Source of the DNA: JAPOXR01 sp963662395
Lineage (GTDB): Bacteria; Pseudomonadota; Alphaproteobacteria; Rhodobacterales; Rhodobacteraceae
Assembly (NCBI GenBank): GCA_963662395.1
Contig: OY759511.1
Span: forward strand, 2,480,001-2,544,000
DNA: 64,000 nt
Reading direction: 5' to 3'
Below, in pieces: positions 8,252 to 17,803 of the stretch. The notes under the pieces were generated by a model. It had not been told where the DNA came from and ran no database searches. It was given only the letters and a program-made list of their open reading frames with translations. The position numbers and the translations under genes were made by a program. Position 1 is the stretch's first letter, and each line of letters opens with the position of its first letter.

Positions 8252-9313
8252 ATGTCTGGTGTCATTCTGAAGAAGATCGTCAAGAGATTTGGCGAAACCC
8301 AGGTCATTCACGGTGTCGACCTGGAAATCGACGATGGTGAATTCTGTGTTTTCGTCGGTCCGTCGGGTTGCGGCAAATCAACGCTGCTGAGAATGATCGC
8401 CGGGCTGGAGGAAGTCTCGACGGGAACGATCGACATTGGCGGTCGGGACGTCACCGCCGTGGACCCGGCTGACCGCGGCATTGCCATGGTCTTCCAGACC
8501 TATGCACTCTATCCGCATATGACCGTCGAGGAGAATATGGGTTTCGGCCTGCGGATGAGTGGCGTTGCCAAGCCGGAAATCGACAAGAAGGTCGGTGCTG
8601 CCGCCGAGATCCTGCGCCTTGGCGAATACCTGAAGCGCAAGCCCAAGGCGTTGTCTGGCGGGCAGCGCCAGCGGGTCGCCATCGGACGGGCCATAGTCCG
8701 TGGCCCCGGCGTGTTCCTGTTCGACGAGCCGCTGTCCAATCTCGATGCCGAACTCAGGGTGGAAATGCGGGTGGAGATCGCCCGGCTGCACAAGGAACTC
8801 GGCTCGACGATGATCTACGTGACCCATGACCAGGTCGAGGCGATGACACTGGCCGACAAGATCGTCGTGCTGAGGAGCGGCATCATTGAACAGGTCGGCT
8901 CGCCAATGGATCTGTACCGCGACCCGGACAACCAGTTTGTTGCCGGCTTCATCGGCTCTCCTGGCATGAATTTCATCGCCGGGCGGGTCGAGGGTGGTGC
9001 CGTCAACACGCCGGCGCTGGGAGAGAGGCGGGTATCGCCGCAAGCCGACCTGCCCGCCTCCGGCACGGATATCGTCGTCGGCCTGCGACCACAGGCGCTT
9101 GGCATCGCCCCGGGCGATTCAGGACTGGCCGTGGAGCTGTCGGAAAAGCTCGGCGGCGTGACCTATGACTACCTGACCTGTCCGACCGGCGAGCGCATCG
9201 TTGTCGAATCAAAGGGCGACGAGGATACGCAGGCCGGCGCAGCCGTCGACCTCGTATTCGAGGATTCTGCCGCACTGGTCTTCGACGACAGCACCGGACA
9301 GCGCATCCGCTGA
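8252..9313 (+). CDS. Sugar ABC transporter ATP-binding protein, MalK/UgpC type
   Basis: 353 residues. Walker A GPSGCGKST near residue 37, Q-loop QTYALYPHM, ABC signature LSGGQRQRVAIGRA near residue 134, Walker B VFLFDEPLSNLDA, H-loop YVTHDQVEAM. The last about 110 residues form the TOBE/OB regulatory domain of CUT1 ATPases. It energises the two permeases encoded on the other strand. Transcribed with the IclR gene (12-base gap), which separates it from its permeases but keeps it under the same regulator. Confidence 0.94.
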   Translation: MSGVILKKIVKRFGETQVIHGVDLEIDDGEFCVFVGPSGCGKSTLLRMIAGLEEVSTGTIDIGGRDVTAVDPADRGIAMVFQTYALYPHMTVEENMGFGLRMSGVAKPEIDKKVGAAAEILRLGEYLKRKPKALSGGQRQRVAIGRAIVRGPGVFLFDEPLSNLDAELRVEMRVEIARLHKELGSTMIYVTHDQVEAMTLADKIVVLRSGIIEQVGSPMDLYRDPDNQFVAGFIGSPGMNFIAGRVEGGAVNTPALGERRVSPQADLPASGTDIVVGLRPQALGIAPGDSGLAVELSEKLGGVTYDYLTCPTGERIVVESKGDEDTQAGAAVDLVFEDSAALVFDDSTGQRIR

Positions 9314-9479
9314 GAATTCCGTATTCGGGAGCGCTCTTGCCAAGCGCCCTGTTCTGATGTGAATTCAATCTTCGACCCGGACACCGCTGCTGGAACGATA
9401 CGGTTCGGGAAATGGAGTCATGACCCCAAGGACATCGGCAAGGAGATCGACGCGACAGGACATCCGAGCCAGCGGGTTA

Positions 9480-9730
9480 TCAGCCAAACCATGAACTGCC
9501 GTGCGGCCCCGCGAGTTCTTTTGCATCGGACAGTTCCTCGATCGACACGCCCACGTTGATGCAACAAACGTTCGGTTGGCTGAGCACGAGCCTGTGGACG
9601 GTGATGGCGCGCAGGCGCTGAGGGCGATCTTCTGTTGCTTGGTCATAGGGCACTCCGCGACGGGCCAGCCGGGACCTTTGCTATCAACCTTCAAACCCTT
9701 CACGGAAAACTGGAAGGGCTTCTCGCTCAT
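9480..9730 (-). pseudogene. Frameshifted small gene, unknown family
   Basis: A protein-like start (MSEKPFQFSVKGLKVDSKGP, through CPMTKQQKIALS) runs from 9730. It then goes out of frame near 9640, where the neighbouring frame continues as RLRAITVHRLVLSQPNVCCI and INVGVSIEELSDAKELAGPH before a stop at 9480. One missing base near CTCAGCGCCTG would explain it. The joined product would be about 83 residues. I do not recognise the family; it sits at the edge of the MbcA/RES pair and may be cargo of the same island. Confidence 0.45.
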
Positions 9731-9813
9731 GATCTGTTCCTTTGAGTTCATATGATCTTGTATACTTATCCATATGATCCTATCTTGGGTGCTGACGTCA
9801 TTGGGAGCACGCC

Positions 9814-10203
9814 ATGGAGAACATTGTATTGGAACGCGCCGTCCCGGATCGGCAGGGTGTCGCCCTCCAAGCCCTAGCGCGGATCGCGGACAGCTGGAAG
9901 CTGACCCTGCGTGAGGCTGCGGCGTTGGCGGACATGTCGGAGTCGACTTGGAAGCGGGCGAGGAAGCCAGGCTTCGCAGGCAGTCTTACACGGGATCAGT
10001 TGTTGCGTCTCAGCGCACTCATCGGCCTCTACAAGTCGCTCGAACTCTATTTCAACGAGCCGATTTCTCGTGAGTGGGTAAAACTCCCCAACCAGGGTCC
10101 GGAATTCGACGGCGCGCGGCCCGTGGACGCGATGATCGCGGGTGGATTGCCCAAGATCCTGCATGTGCGGGGGTATATGGATGCGTTGCGGGGCGGGGTA
10201 TGA
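9814..10203 (+). CDS. MbcA/ParS/Xre-type antitoxin
   Basis: 129 residues with an Xre-like helix-turn-helix (LTLREAAALADMSESTWKRA) and the C-terminal DUF2384 antitoxin domain (LIGLYKSLELYFNE, then the short ARPVDAMIAGGLPKILHVRG stretch that plugs the toxin active site in known pairs). It neutralises the RES toxin encoded next. Its stop overlaps the toxin start (ATGA), so the two are translationally coupled, antitoxin first. Confidence 0.9.
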   Translation: MENIVLERAVPDRQGVALQALARIADSWKLTLREAAALADMSESTWKRARKPGFAGSLTRDQLLRLSALIGLYKSLELYFNEPISREWVKLPNQGPEFDGARPVDAMIAGGLPKILHVRGYMDALRGGV

Positions 10204-10889
10204 GGATCACGTCGATCAATGACCGAGCGCTGGTCCGACTGATTCCCAAAACACGCCACAAGCCCCCGGTCTTGCGGTGCTTGGTCGACAGCGACGAGGA
10301 GGCGGAGGTCCTGGCGGAGGTCGAGGGGGAGACCAGCGCGCGGCTGATCGCAGAGCGCAAGGGCAGTCCGGTGCTCGACCGTCGCGAACTGGCCTTTGCT
10401 CGATGGTCAAATGACCTGAAACTCTATGGGCAGAGTCATATCAACGCGGCGTTTACATATACCCGGACCACGGGGAATCGGTTCAACAACGGCGATCGGG
10501 GCGCGTGGTATTGTGCGTGGGAGATTTTGACCGGCGCGCAGGAGGTCGGATTCCACAGGGCGCGCGAACTGGGCTTCATCTGCCGCTTCGAAGACGAGGC
10601 GCGTTATGTCGAGTTGCTGGCGGATTTCATCGGCGATTTTCCGGACCTGCGTGAAGAAAAGCACCCTGCACTCGATCCCGATCTGGAGATGGGCTATCTG
10701 GCGGGGCAGCGACTGGCCGCCGAGTTGCGGGGGCAGGGACATCGTGGATTGGTTTATCCCTCGGTGCGCCATAAGGGTGGGCGATGTTTCGTGGCCTTCG
10801 ATCCCGGTATCATCCAGAATGTCCGCCCTGGCGCGAGTTGGAAGCTTGTCTGGAACGGCACGCCCGAATTCACGATTGAGGGGCTGTGA
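10200..10889 (+). CDS. RES-domain toxin, likely NAD-degrading
   Basis: 229 residues from the ATG that overlaps the antitoxin stop. RES features: FTYTRTTGNRFNNGDRGAWY, then E-rich helix WEILTGAQEVGFHRA, and the late strand GLVYPSVRHKGGRC. RES toxins of MbcT/ParT type break down NAD+ or ADP-ribosylate a target. The conserved R, Y, E and S positions of the pocket appear present, so it is probably active. This is one of two RES proteins in the window; the other, at 40.8 kb, has a different domain plan. Confidence 0.88.
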   Translation: MRITSINDRALVRLIPKTRHKPPVLRCLVDSDEEAEVLAEVEGETSARLIAERKGSPVLDRRELAFARWSNDLKLYGQSHINAAFTYTRTTGNRFNNGDRGAWYCAWEILTGAQEVGFHRARELGFICRFEDEARYVELLADFIGDFPDLREEKHPALDPDLEMGYLAGQRLAAELRGQGHRGLVYPSVRHKGGRCFVAFDPGIIQNVRPGASWKLVWNGTPEFTIEGL

Positions 10890-11249
10890 CGCTCCCCAAG
10901 GCTTCATGTCTGGACAGGTCTTCATCGGTTACCAAAGAAGGAGTCCGGAATCATCCAGCTGATCTACGGGGTTTTCGGCCCGGCGGCCACCGATCAACCT
11001 GTCACTGAACTGGGAACATACTGCCCCGATTTGATGCCAAGCAGCACCAGTTCCCCGGCTCGTATGGCTGTCGTTTCCACAGCATCATACAGAGAGCGGA
11101 GTGCTTCGGGCAGCGCTGGGGTGCCACGTCGGCCCGGGAAGCTTGACAGTCTGGTCACCTCTCAAATCCTGAAACGCAACTCCGGCCGGATTGCCGTCAA
11201 TTGATCCCGGATTTTGGTCAAGTTCGCCAGATTTGGCATGGCAATTCGG
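10890..11249. other. Intergenic region between two defence-type modules, no gene seen
   Basis: No frame with family resemblance on either strand. The MbcA/RES operon ends here and the RloA/RloB operon converges from the right. Confidence 0.4.
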
Positions 11250-11837
11250 TCAGCACCCGGAATCCTGATTGTTCAGCAGGCCTATTGCCACCACCAATTG
11301 ATGAAGGCCTGAATTCAACCTGGGATTGGCTGCACGCCGCACGGCACCCGGGTCAATTCGCTTTGACAAATCCATGGCAGCCATTCCTTTCCGGTAGTCT
11401 GGCCATACCCTTTGCAATCTCTTCAGTGCGTCCGAACTGGTCGCCGGGTCGTCATTCTCATGGCCTGCGAAATGGCGTAACAATACGGACTCGAAGCATA
11501 GGTTCTGCCTGACCAGAACAAGGTCGTTTTTCCTGGCAAGTTTCTCCAATTCCCTGTCGCGATCATGGCTCTGACCAAGACGGTCCGTATCGAACATCAG
11601 GAATCGTCCCTTGTATTTCCGCATGGGCTGTTGTTCGTCTTTCTTGATCAACGTCAGGGCTTGCTGGATCAGAACCAGCGGATCGCCAGCACCGGTCCAG
11701 ACTCTCGTTTTGATATTGATGGCGACCCCGGCATCGTTTACGAATTCCTGCAGAAGCCTTGCGTAACCCTGTTCACTTTGACCCTCGCAACCTACGAATA
11801 CCCGCTTCGCTCTGGGCCTCATGGAACGGCGGGTCAT
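11250..11837 (-). CDS. RloB-like protein (AbiL-type partner)
   Basis: 195 residues. The N-terminal strand RVFVGCEGQSEQGYARLLQE has the acidic GxEGxSE motif of RloB proteins, which carry a TOPRIM-like fold; a later FLMFDTDRLGQ supplies the D-x-D. RloB accompanies the ATPase RloA in restriction-linked and abortive-infection loci (AbiLi/AbiLii). Its ATG shares a base with the RloA stop, so the genes are coupled. The C-terminal part (LFQ-less LNSGLHQLVVAIGLL) is normal in length. Confidence 0.82.
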   Translation of the reverse strand: MTRRSMRPRAKRVFVGCEGQSEQGYARLLQEFVNDAGVAINIKTRVWTGAGDPLVLIQQALTLIKKDEQQPMRKYKGRFLMFDTDRLGQSHDRDRELEKLARKNDLVLVRQNLCFESVLLRHFAGHENDDPATSSDALKRLQRVWPDYRKGMAAMDLSKRIDPGAVRRAANPRLNSGLHQLVVAIGLLNNQDSGC

Positions 11838-13051
11838 CAGCCAATACTCGGCACGGCGCCATACTCGCCACTCATGTAATTTCCGTAGAAATTTTCGTTT
11901 CGGCGGACTGCTTCGACATCGGTCAGGCCGTAGACTGACGTACGGCCCCGTGAGTCCTTTTCGCAGAAGAGTATGCCCTCCTTCGTCAATTCGTTCATCA
12001 GGCTCGGCGAATGACAGGTCATCCAGAGTTGGGCACCGCGCGGATTGCCCGCGCCATCTGTGAACCAGCGACAGACTTCAGGCAGAAGCAGTGGATGAAT
12101 TGCCGAATCAATGTCATCAACAATGGCGATGCCTCCGCAATCAAGTGCGTATTGCACCATAGGAAACAACTTCACAAACTGCCGGGTTCCGTGGCTTTCC
12201 GCCTGAAACGGGACAGGATGGTCAAGTCCGGTATGTTGAAAGGTCAGATGGGGAACATCCGATGACTGGACGACTTCGATATGTTCAATCCCAAGGTCAA
12301 TTCGCTTTCCGATGGCTTTGAGTTGATTGAGTGCCGTAGGGTTGGACTCGTACCAGCGATTTATGAGGCCATCATCACCCTCGACCCGGTCGAACCAGAT
12401 GTTGCCGGTGATTCTGGAAGCCATTTCGACGAAGTTCATTGCGATCTGGTGATTAAGCTGTGCCAGTGTGCATATCACACTTGTGTTTTGACGAAGCACG
12501 GCCATCAGGGCCTTCTCGTGGCCAGCGTTCATCAGCCCCCTGGCAAATCTCAGCCAGCCGCCCGGGCGCCGCTCGATGATCGTGGTCGGTTTTCCGTCGC
12601 CCCTGGGTTGGTAACTGAGCTTCTCCAGAATAACGAAATCTTCCGGTATTTGCCGCGGGGACAATACCAGCTCGTACCTGTATGGACATTGCTGTTCGTC
12701 GCCTGATGTGTCCAGAAAGTCAGCTGGTCCAGAAAATGTGAATGACAGCCTCGTCGGATCGGCGATCTTCGTCACCGAGTTGAACTTCTGGTATGGAAGT
12801 GCCTGATTGGCCTGTTGGCCAAAGCTCTTGCTGACAAACCATGCACCAAAACCAATTGCCCGCAGGACATTTGACTTGCCCGCTGCATTGGCTCCGTACA
12901 GTGCCACGACGCCAGGACAACGCCGGCTTGAACCCTGATGGATAGGCGATAGCCTGCCGAGTATATCTTTGACGGACCTTCTGGCGCGCAGATCAATTTT
13001 TTGGGATTCGGAGATCGAGTAGAAGTTTTCGATTTCGACCTTGTATAGCAT
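11837..13051 (-). CDS. RloA-like AAA ATPase (OLD/ABC-type fold)
   Basis: 404 residues from the preferred ATG (a start nine codons earlier is possible). MLYKVEIENFYSISESQKID opens like AAA_15/AAA_21 ATPases; Walker A is GANAAGKS at residues 53-60 and a Walker B-like IAIVDDIDSAIHPLLLPEV lies near residue 330, followed by WMTCHSPSLMNEL (H-switch). With RloB it forms a two-gene module known from type I restriction loci and from lactococcal AbiL abortive infection. No restriction genes are nearby here. Confidence 0.85.
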   Translation of the reverse strand: MLYKVEIENFYSISESQKIDLRARRSVKDILGRLSPIHQGSSRRCPGVVALYGANAAGKSNVLRAIGFGAWFVSKSFGQQANQALPYQKFNSVTKIADPTRLSFTFSGPADFLDTSGDEQQCPYRYELVLSPRQIPEDFVILEKLSYQPRGDGKPTTIIERRPGGWLRFARGLMNAGHEKALMAVLRQNTSVICTLAQLNHQIAMNFVEMASRITGNIWFDRVEGDDGLINRWYESNPTALNQLKAIGKRIDLGIEHIEVVQSSDVPHLTFQHTGLDHPVPFQAESHGTRQFVKLFPMVQYALDCGGIAIVDDIDSAIHPLLLPEVCRWFTDGAGNPRGAQLWMTCHSPSLMNELTKEGILFCEKDSRGRTSVYGLTDVEAVRRNENFYGNYMSGEYGAVPSIG

Positions 13052-13342
13052 TTTGCTCTCCGTCTTTATGCTCTCCATGTCACAGTATAAGCCTTAAATC
13101 AACAATCTAATGAATATTATGGATTTATAGAACAAATATGGCGTGATTTTCCTGTGCCAGACAGTCTGCTATTTCGGAGGCGCTTGCCCGCTTGCGCAGG
13201 AGCTTGCCCGGCCGGCGGGCATAGTTGCGGTTGGGCCGGTTCTTGATCTCGTTCTCGGGCTGCCCGGCCCCGTTTGCATCCTGGCAACGGGGATGGAGGC
13301 CTGTTTCCGGGCAGGATCACGCGGTGATGCGGCGGTGGCTCT

Positions 13343-14338
13343 TCAACTGTTGCTGGCCTGGACCGAGGTGATGGCGATCAGGTTCAGGATGTCCTCGGCG
13401 CTGCAGCCTCTTGACAGGTCGTTGGCAGGGCGGGCCATCCCCTGCAGGACGGGTCCGATGGCGGTCATGCCGCCAATCCGTTCGGCAATCTTGTAGCCGA
13501 TATTGGCCGCATCGAGATTGGGAAACACGAAGACGTTGGGCGGCTCGTCGATGCGGCAATCCGGCACCTTCCTCCGGCGGATATCCGGATCAATCGCGGC
13601 ATCGAATTGCAGCCCGCCATCGATCTTCAGCCCCGGCTGGCGTCTGGCGGCGATTTTCGCCGCGTCATCGACGAGTCTCGCCCGCCGATGGCCGGAGCTT
13701 CCACTGGTGGAAAATGAAAGCATGGCGATGACCGGCTCCCTTCCGAGCATCGGCCTTGCCGAGGCGGCCGAGGCGAGCGCGATGTCGGCCAGTTCTTCCG
13801 GGCCGGGCTCGACCACCAGCGCGCAATCGGCAAAGATCACCGGGCCCGGTATCGGGCATGCTTCACCCGATGGCACCATGAGGAAGAACGAGGACACCAT
13901 GCTGACCCCCGGGGCCCTGCCGATGATCTGCAGGCCGGCACGGATGGTGTCGGCCGTTGTCGCCACTGCGCCGGCGATGGTGCCGTCGGCATCGCCATTC
14001 CTGACCATCATCGCCGCGTAGCCGAGAGAATCCTGCATCTCCTCGAGCGCCTGCCCGGCGCTGATCCCCTTGTGCGCCCGTAATTCGGCATGGCAATCGG
14101 CATAGCGTTGCAGGTCCGGGCTGGATGCCGGGTTGATGATGCGCACCTGGCTTCCGCCCTCCCGGCGACGCAGTTCGGACTCGATTTGTGCGGGATCACC
14201 AAGCAGGGTGACCCGGGCAATTCCCGCCCGCGCCGCCGCCGCCGATGCGGAAATCACCCGTTGGTCAGTGCCTTCGGCCAGGACGATGTGCTTCGGCTGC
14301 ACCCGTGCCTGGCTGAAGATCTGGTCCAGGATGCTCAT
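13343..14338 (-). CDS. pta: Phosphate acetyltransferase
   Basis: 331 residues, the length of the single-domain Pta. Opening VLAEGTDQRVISASAAAA and the motifs MVRNGDADGTIAGAVATTADT, GPVIFADCALVVEPGPEEL and MLSFSTSGSSGH mark the PTA/PTB family. It converts acetyl phosphate and CoA to acetyl-CoA. It follows xsc by 24 bases; xsc yields acetyl phosphate, so the two act in sequence in sulfonate degradation. It is the last gene of the minus-strand operon. Confidence 0.95.
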   Translation of the reverse strand: MSILDQIFSQARVQPKHIVLAEGTDQRVISASAAAARAGIARVTLLGDPAQIESELRRREGGSQVRIINPASSPDLQRYADCHAELRAHKGISAGQALEEMQDSLGYAAMMVRNGDADGTIAGAVATTADTIRAGLQIIGRAPGVSMVSSFFLMVPSGEACPIPGPVIFADCALVVEPGPEELADIALASAASARPMLGREPVIAMLSFSTSGSSGHRRARLVDDAAKIAARRQPGLKIDGGLQFDAAIDPDIRRRKVPDCRIDEPPNVFVFPNLDAANIGYKIAERIGGMTAIGPVLQGMARPANDLSRGCSAEDILNLIAITSVQASNS

Positions 14339-14362
14339 CGCCGCCAGTGGTACCGTGCCGGC

Positions 14363-16147
14363 CTATGCCGGGACCACCTGCCCGGTTGCCATGTCGCCTT
14401 GGGCAATTCCGGCAACCTCTTCCGGCGCCCGCATCGCATCCCGGCGGAATGGCTCACCGAGCTCCTGGTTGAGGATGACCTCGATGAGGGTGGTCGCCGT
14501 GTTGTCCATCTGCTCATCGACAGCCTGGCGCAACGCCTCGGTCAGCTGTTCCTGGGTCGAGACCCTGACCCCCTTCAGGCCGCAACCGCGGGCGATTTCG
14601 GCGTAGTTGACCTGTTCGTCGAGCTCGGTTCCGACAAAATTGTCGTCGAACCACAGGGTTGTATTGCGCTTTTCGGCGCCCCACTGGTAGTTCCGGAACA
14701 CGATCATGGTGACCCGCGGCCATTCGCGCCGGCCACACGAGGTCAGTTCGTTCATCGAGATCCCGAAGGCGCCATCGCCGGCAAAACCGACGACCGGCGT
14801 ATCCGGACAACCGATCTTGGCGCCGAGAATTGCCGGAAACCCGTAGCCGCATGGGCCGAACAGCCCCGGTGCAAGGTATTTTCGTCCTGCCTCGAAGGTC
14901 GGGTATGCGTTGCCGATGGCGCAGTTGTTGCCGATATCGGATGATATGATGGCATCGGCGGGAAGTGCCGACTGGATTGCCCGCCAGGCCATGCGCGGGC
15001 TCATCCGGTCCGGATGCTTGCTGCGGGCCCGTTCATTCCAGGTGGTTCCGGGATCATCTTCCTCGTGATCGAGTGACGCCAGGAATTGCAGCCAGCGCGA
15101 TTTCGTGCTGGCGACCAGCTCTCGCCGCTCCTTGCGACCGGCATCGCCGGCAGTATCCGACAATCCGGCAAGCAGCTGCCGGGCAACCTCGCCGGCATCG
15201 CCCTGGATGGCAACCGAGACATTCTTGGTCAGGCCGATCCGGTCGGAATTGATGTCGACCTGGATGATCCTGGCATCGGCCGGCCAGTAATCGATCCCGT
15301 AGCCCGGCAGGGTCGAGAACGGATTGAGCCTCGTTCCCAGGGCCAGAACCACATCGGCCTTGCTGATCAACTCCATGGCCGCACGCGAGCCGTTATATCC
15401 CAGCGGTCCGACCGATAGCGGGTGCGAGCCCGGGAAGGCATCATTGTGCTGGTAGCCACAGCAGACCGGGGCCTCCAGGCGTTCGGCAAGCTGGCGTGAT
15501 GCATGGATGGCATCGCCAATCACCACCCCGGCGCCGTTCAGGATCACCGGAAACCCGGCTTCGGAGAGCAGCCTGGCCGCCTCGCTGATTGCCTTCCGTC
15601 CACCCCGCGGGCGCTCCAGCTGCACCGTGACCGGCAATTCGATGTCGATGACCTTGTTCCACATGTCGCGCGGAATGTTGATCTGCGCCGGGGCGCAGCC
15701 TCGCCAGGCCTTTTCGATCACCCGGTTCAACACCTCCGCCACCCGCAAGGGATCGCGGACCTCTTCCTGGTAGCACACCATGTCGGCGAACAGGTTCATC
15801 TGTTCGATTTCCTGGAACCCGCCCTGGCCAATGGTCCGGTTTGCCGCCTGTGGCGTGACCAGCAGAATCGGCGAATGGTTCCAGTAGGCGGTCTTGACCG
15901 GTGTCACGAAATTGGTGATGCCCGGCCCGTTCTGGGCGATCATCATCGACATCTCGCCAGTGGACCTGGTGAAACCATCGGCGATCATGCCGGCATTGCA
16001 TTCATGGGCACAGTCCCAGAACGTGATTCCTGCGGCCGGAAACAGGTCCGAGACCGGCATCATCGCCGATCCGATAATGCCGAATGAATGCCTGATTCCG
16101 TGCATCTGAAGCACTTTGACAAAAGCTTCCTCGGTCGTCATCTTCAT
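14363..16147 (-). CDS. xsc: Sulfoacetaldehyde acetyltransferase, thiamine diphosphate dependent
   Basis: 594 residues, the usual Xsc length. Xsc cleaves sulfoacetaldehyde with phosphate to give sulfite and acetyl phosphate. Seen here: N-terminal ThDP domain (HSFGIIGSAMMPVSDLFPAA, AHECNAGMIADGFTR with the catalytic E), central domain, and the C-terminal ThDP-binding GDGAFGISMNEL with the NYQWGAEKRN stretch typical of Xsc and not of acetolactate synthase. Start chosen by CAGGAG eight bases upstream. Downstream pta and upstream GMC dehydrogenase plus TRAP transporter point to isethionate as the entry substrate. Confidence 0.95.
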   Translation of the reverse strand: MKMTTEEAFVKVLQMHGIRHSFGIIGSAMMPVSDLFPAAGITFWDCAHECNAGMIADGFTRSTGEMSMMIAQNGPGITNFVTPVKTAYWNHSPILLVTPQAANRTIGQGGFQEIEQMNLFADMVCYQEEVRDPLRVAEVLNRVIEKAWRGCAPAQINIPRDMWNKVIDIELPVTVQLERPRGGRKAISEAARLLSEAGFPVILNGAGVVIGDAIHASRQLAERLEAPVCCGYQHNDAFPGSHPLSVGPLGYNGSRAAMELISKADVVLALGTRLNPFSTLPGYGIDYWPADARIIQVDINSDRIGLTKNVSVAIQGDAGEVARQLLAGLSDTAGDAGRKERRELVASTKSRWLQFLASLDHEEDDPGTTWNERARSKHPDRMSPRMAWRAIQSALPADAIISSDIGNNCAIGNAYPTFEAGRKYLAPGLFGPCGYGFPAILGAKIGCPDTPVVGFAGDGAFGISMNELTSCGRREWPRVTMIVFRNYQWGAEKRNTTLWFDDNFVGTELDEQVNYAEIARGCGLKGVRVSTQEQLTEALRQAVDEQMDNTATTLIEVILNQELGEPFRRDAMRAPEEVAGIAQGDMATGQVVPA

Positions 16148-16181
16148 CGTTCACGATCTCCTGTATTCCGGATTCCGGATT

Positions 16182-17792
16182 TCAACTGTCATCCTTGCGG
16201 TCCTGCAGGATCATCCTGCTGGCATTTTCCCCGATCATTATCGCCGCCGCGTTCGTGTTCCCCGAAACGATCTCCGGCATGATCGAACAATCGGCGACCC
16301 GGAGCCTGCCGACATGCCGAACCCGGAGTCTCTCGTCAACAACCGCATCGCTGCCGGTGCCCATCTTGCAGGTTCCGGTCGGGTGAAAGATGGTCACCGC
16401 GGTATTTCGCACCCATTCGAGGATTTCGCTGTCATCATCGACATCCGGCCCCGGCTCGTATTCCGAGGAGATCATCGACGCCAGTGGTTCGGTGCCGGCG
16501 ATCCGCCGGGCGATCCTGATGCCTTCGACGATGGTTTTCCGGTCGGTCTCGGTGGCCAGGTAGTTCGGATGAATGGCCGGGTATTCCGCCGGATCTGCAG
16601 ATTTCAGCGTAATTCTTCCCCTGCTTTCCGGCCGCAGCTGACAGACGGAGGCGGTAAACGCCGAAAACGGATGCACCCCCTTGCCGACACTGTCGGCAGA
16701 CCAGGGCTGTACATGGAACTGGATATCCGGGGTGGCAACATGCTCACCGGTCTTCATGAAACCGAAGGCGAAGCTGGCCGCCATGGTCATCGGCCCGGTC
16801 CGGAACAGGAAATACTGCAATCCCATTCCGGCCCTGGATACCAGGCTGTTCACATCGTCATTGAGCGTGCGAATGTGGCACTTGGAGACAACACGGGCCT
16901 GGAGATGGTCCTGCAGGTTCCTGCCCACCCCCTTCAATTCGACAACCGGCTCGATGCCGACCGCGCCAAGCGTGTCCCGGTCGCCGATGCCGGAATGCAT
17001 GAGCAGGTGCGGTGAGCCAATGGCGCCAGCCGCCAGGATGACCTCGCGGCGCGCCCGTGCCAGTCGTCGTTTTCCCGATCGGTCACGAAAATTGACGCCG
17101 GTGGCTTCCCGTCCCTGCAGTTGCAGGCTTTCCGCCAGCGCGGCGGTCTCGATTTTCAGATTCTCCCGCTTCCGGGCCGGGTTGAGATAGGCAACGGCCG
17201 AACTGCATCGGCGCCCGTTTCTCGAGGTGATCTGGAAATGGCCGACGCCCTCCTGCGTGGCACCGTTATAGTCGGGATTGTGCGAGTATCCGGCTGCCAT
17301 CGCCGCTTCCAGCCAGGCATCGGAAATCCTGCGCTGCACCGGCATGTCCGACACGCCGAGAGGACCGGATTTTCCACGGAATTCGCCGCCGCCGGCATAG
17401 GATTCGGCATCCCTGAACAGCGGCATCACGTCATCCCAGCTCCAGCCGCTGTTGCCCATCTGCCGCCAGCGATCATAGTCTTCCGGCTGCCCCCGCACGT
17501 AAAGCAGGCCGTTGATCGAGGAAGAGCCGCCGAGCACCTTGCCGCGGGGCCAGTCGATGCTGCGTCCGTTGAGGCCCGGATCCGGCTCCGTGGCGAAACA
17601 CCAGTCAACCGACGGGTTGTGCATGGTCTTGAAATAGCCGACCGGAATGTGGATCCACGGATTGGCGTCGCGGTTGCCCGCTTCAAGCAGCAATACGCTG
17701 GTCGTGCTGCTGGCGCTCAGGCGGTTGGCAAGAACGCATCCTGCCGAACCGCCGCCAACGATCACGTAATCGAATTCTTCTGATTGCGGCAT
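16182..17792 (-). CDS. GMC-family FAD oxidoreductase, probable isethionate dehydrogenase
   Basis: 536 residues from the ATG 12 bases after the TRAP stop. N-terminal FAD fold YVIVGGGSAGCVLANRL with LLLEAG, GMC signature GGSSSINGLLYVRGQPEDYD, and C-terminal IFHPTGTCKMG with the catalytic H and N (SGNTNAAAIMIGENAS). It would be annotated choline dehydrogenase-like by similarity. Between a TRAP importer and xsc-pta, the best role is oxidation of isethionate to sulfoacetaldehyde, as proposed for IseJ in Cupriavidus. Choline or another alcohol as substrate cannot be excluded from sequence alone. Confidence 0.88.
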   Translation of the reverse strand: MPQSEEFDYVIVGGGSAGCVLANRLSASSTTSVLLLEAGNRDANPWIHIPVGYFKTMHNPSVDWCFATEPDPGLNGRSIDWPRGKVLGGSSSINGLLYVRGQPEDYDRWRQMGNSGWSWDDVMPLFRDAESYAGGGEFRGKSGPLGVSDMPVQRRISDAWLEAAMAAGYSHNPDYNGATQEGVGHFQITSRNGRRCSSAVAYLNPARKRENLKIETAALAESLQLQGREATGVNFRDRSGKRRLARARREVILAAGAIGSPHLLMHSGIGDRDTLGAVGIEPVVELKGVGRNLQDHLQARVVSKCHIRTLNDDVNSLVSRAGMGLQYFLFRTGPMTMAASFAFGFMKTGEHVATPDIQFHVQPWSADSVGKGVHPFSAFTASVCQLRPESRGRITLKSADPAEYPAIHPNYLATETDRKTIVEGIRIARRIAGTEPLASMISSEYEPGPDVDDDSEILEWVRNTAVTIFHPTGTCKMGTGSDAVVDERLRVRHVGRLRVADCSIMPEIVSGNTNAAAIMIGENASRMILQDRKDDS

Positions 17793-17803
17793 GAACGGCG
17801 ATG

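Noticed and set aside
13205..13221. GC-rich palindrome TGCCCG-GCCGG-CGGGCA as a terminator after pta or before rloA
   Set aside because: No T-run on either strand and a short stem; not enough to call.
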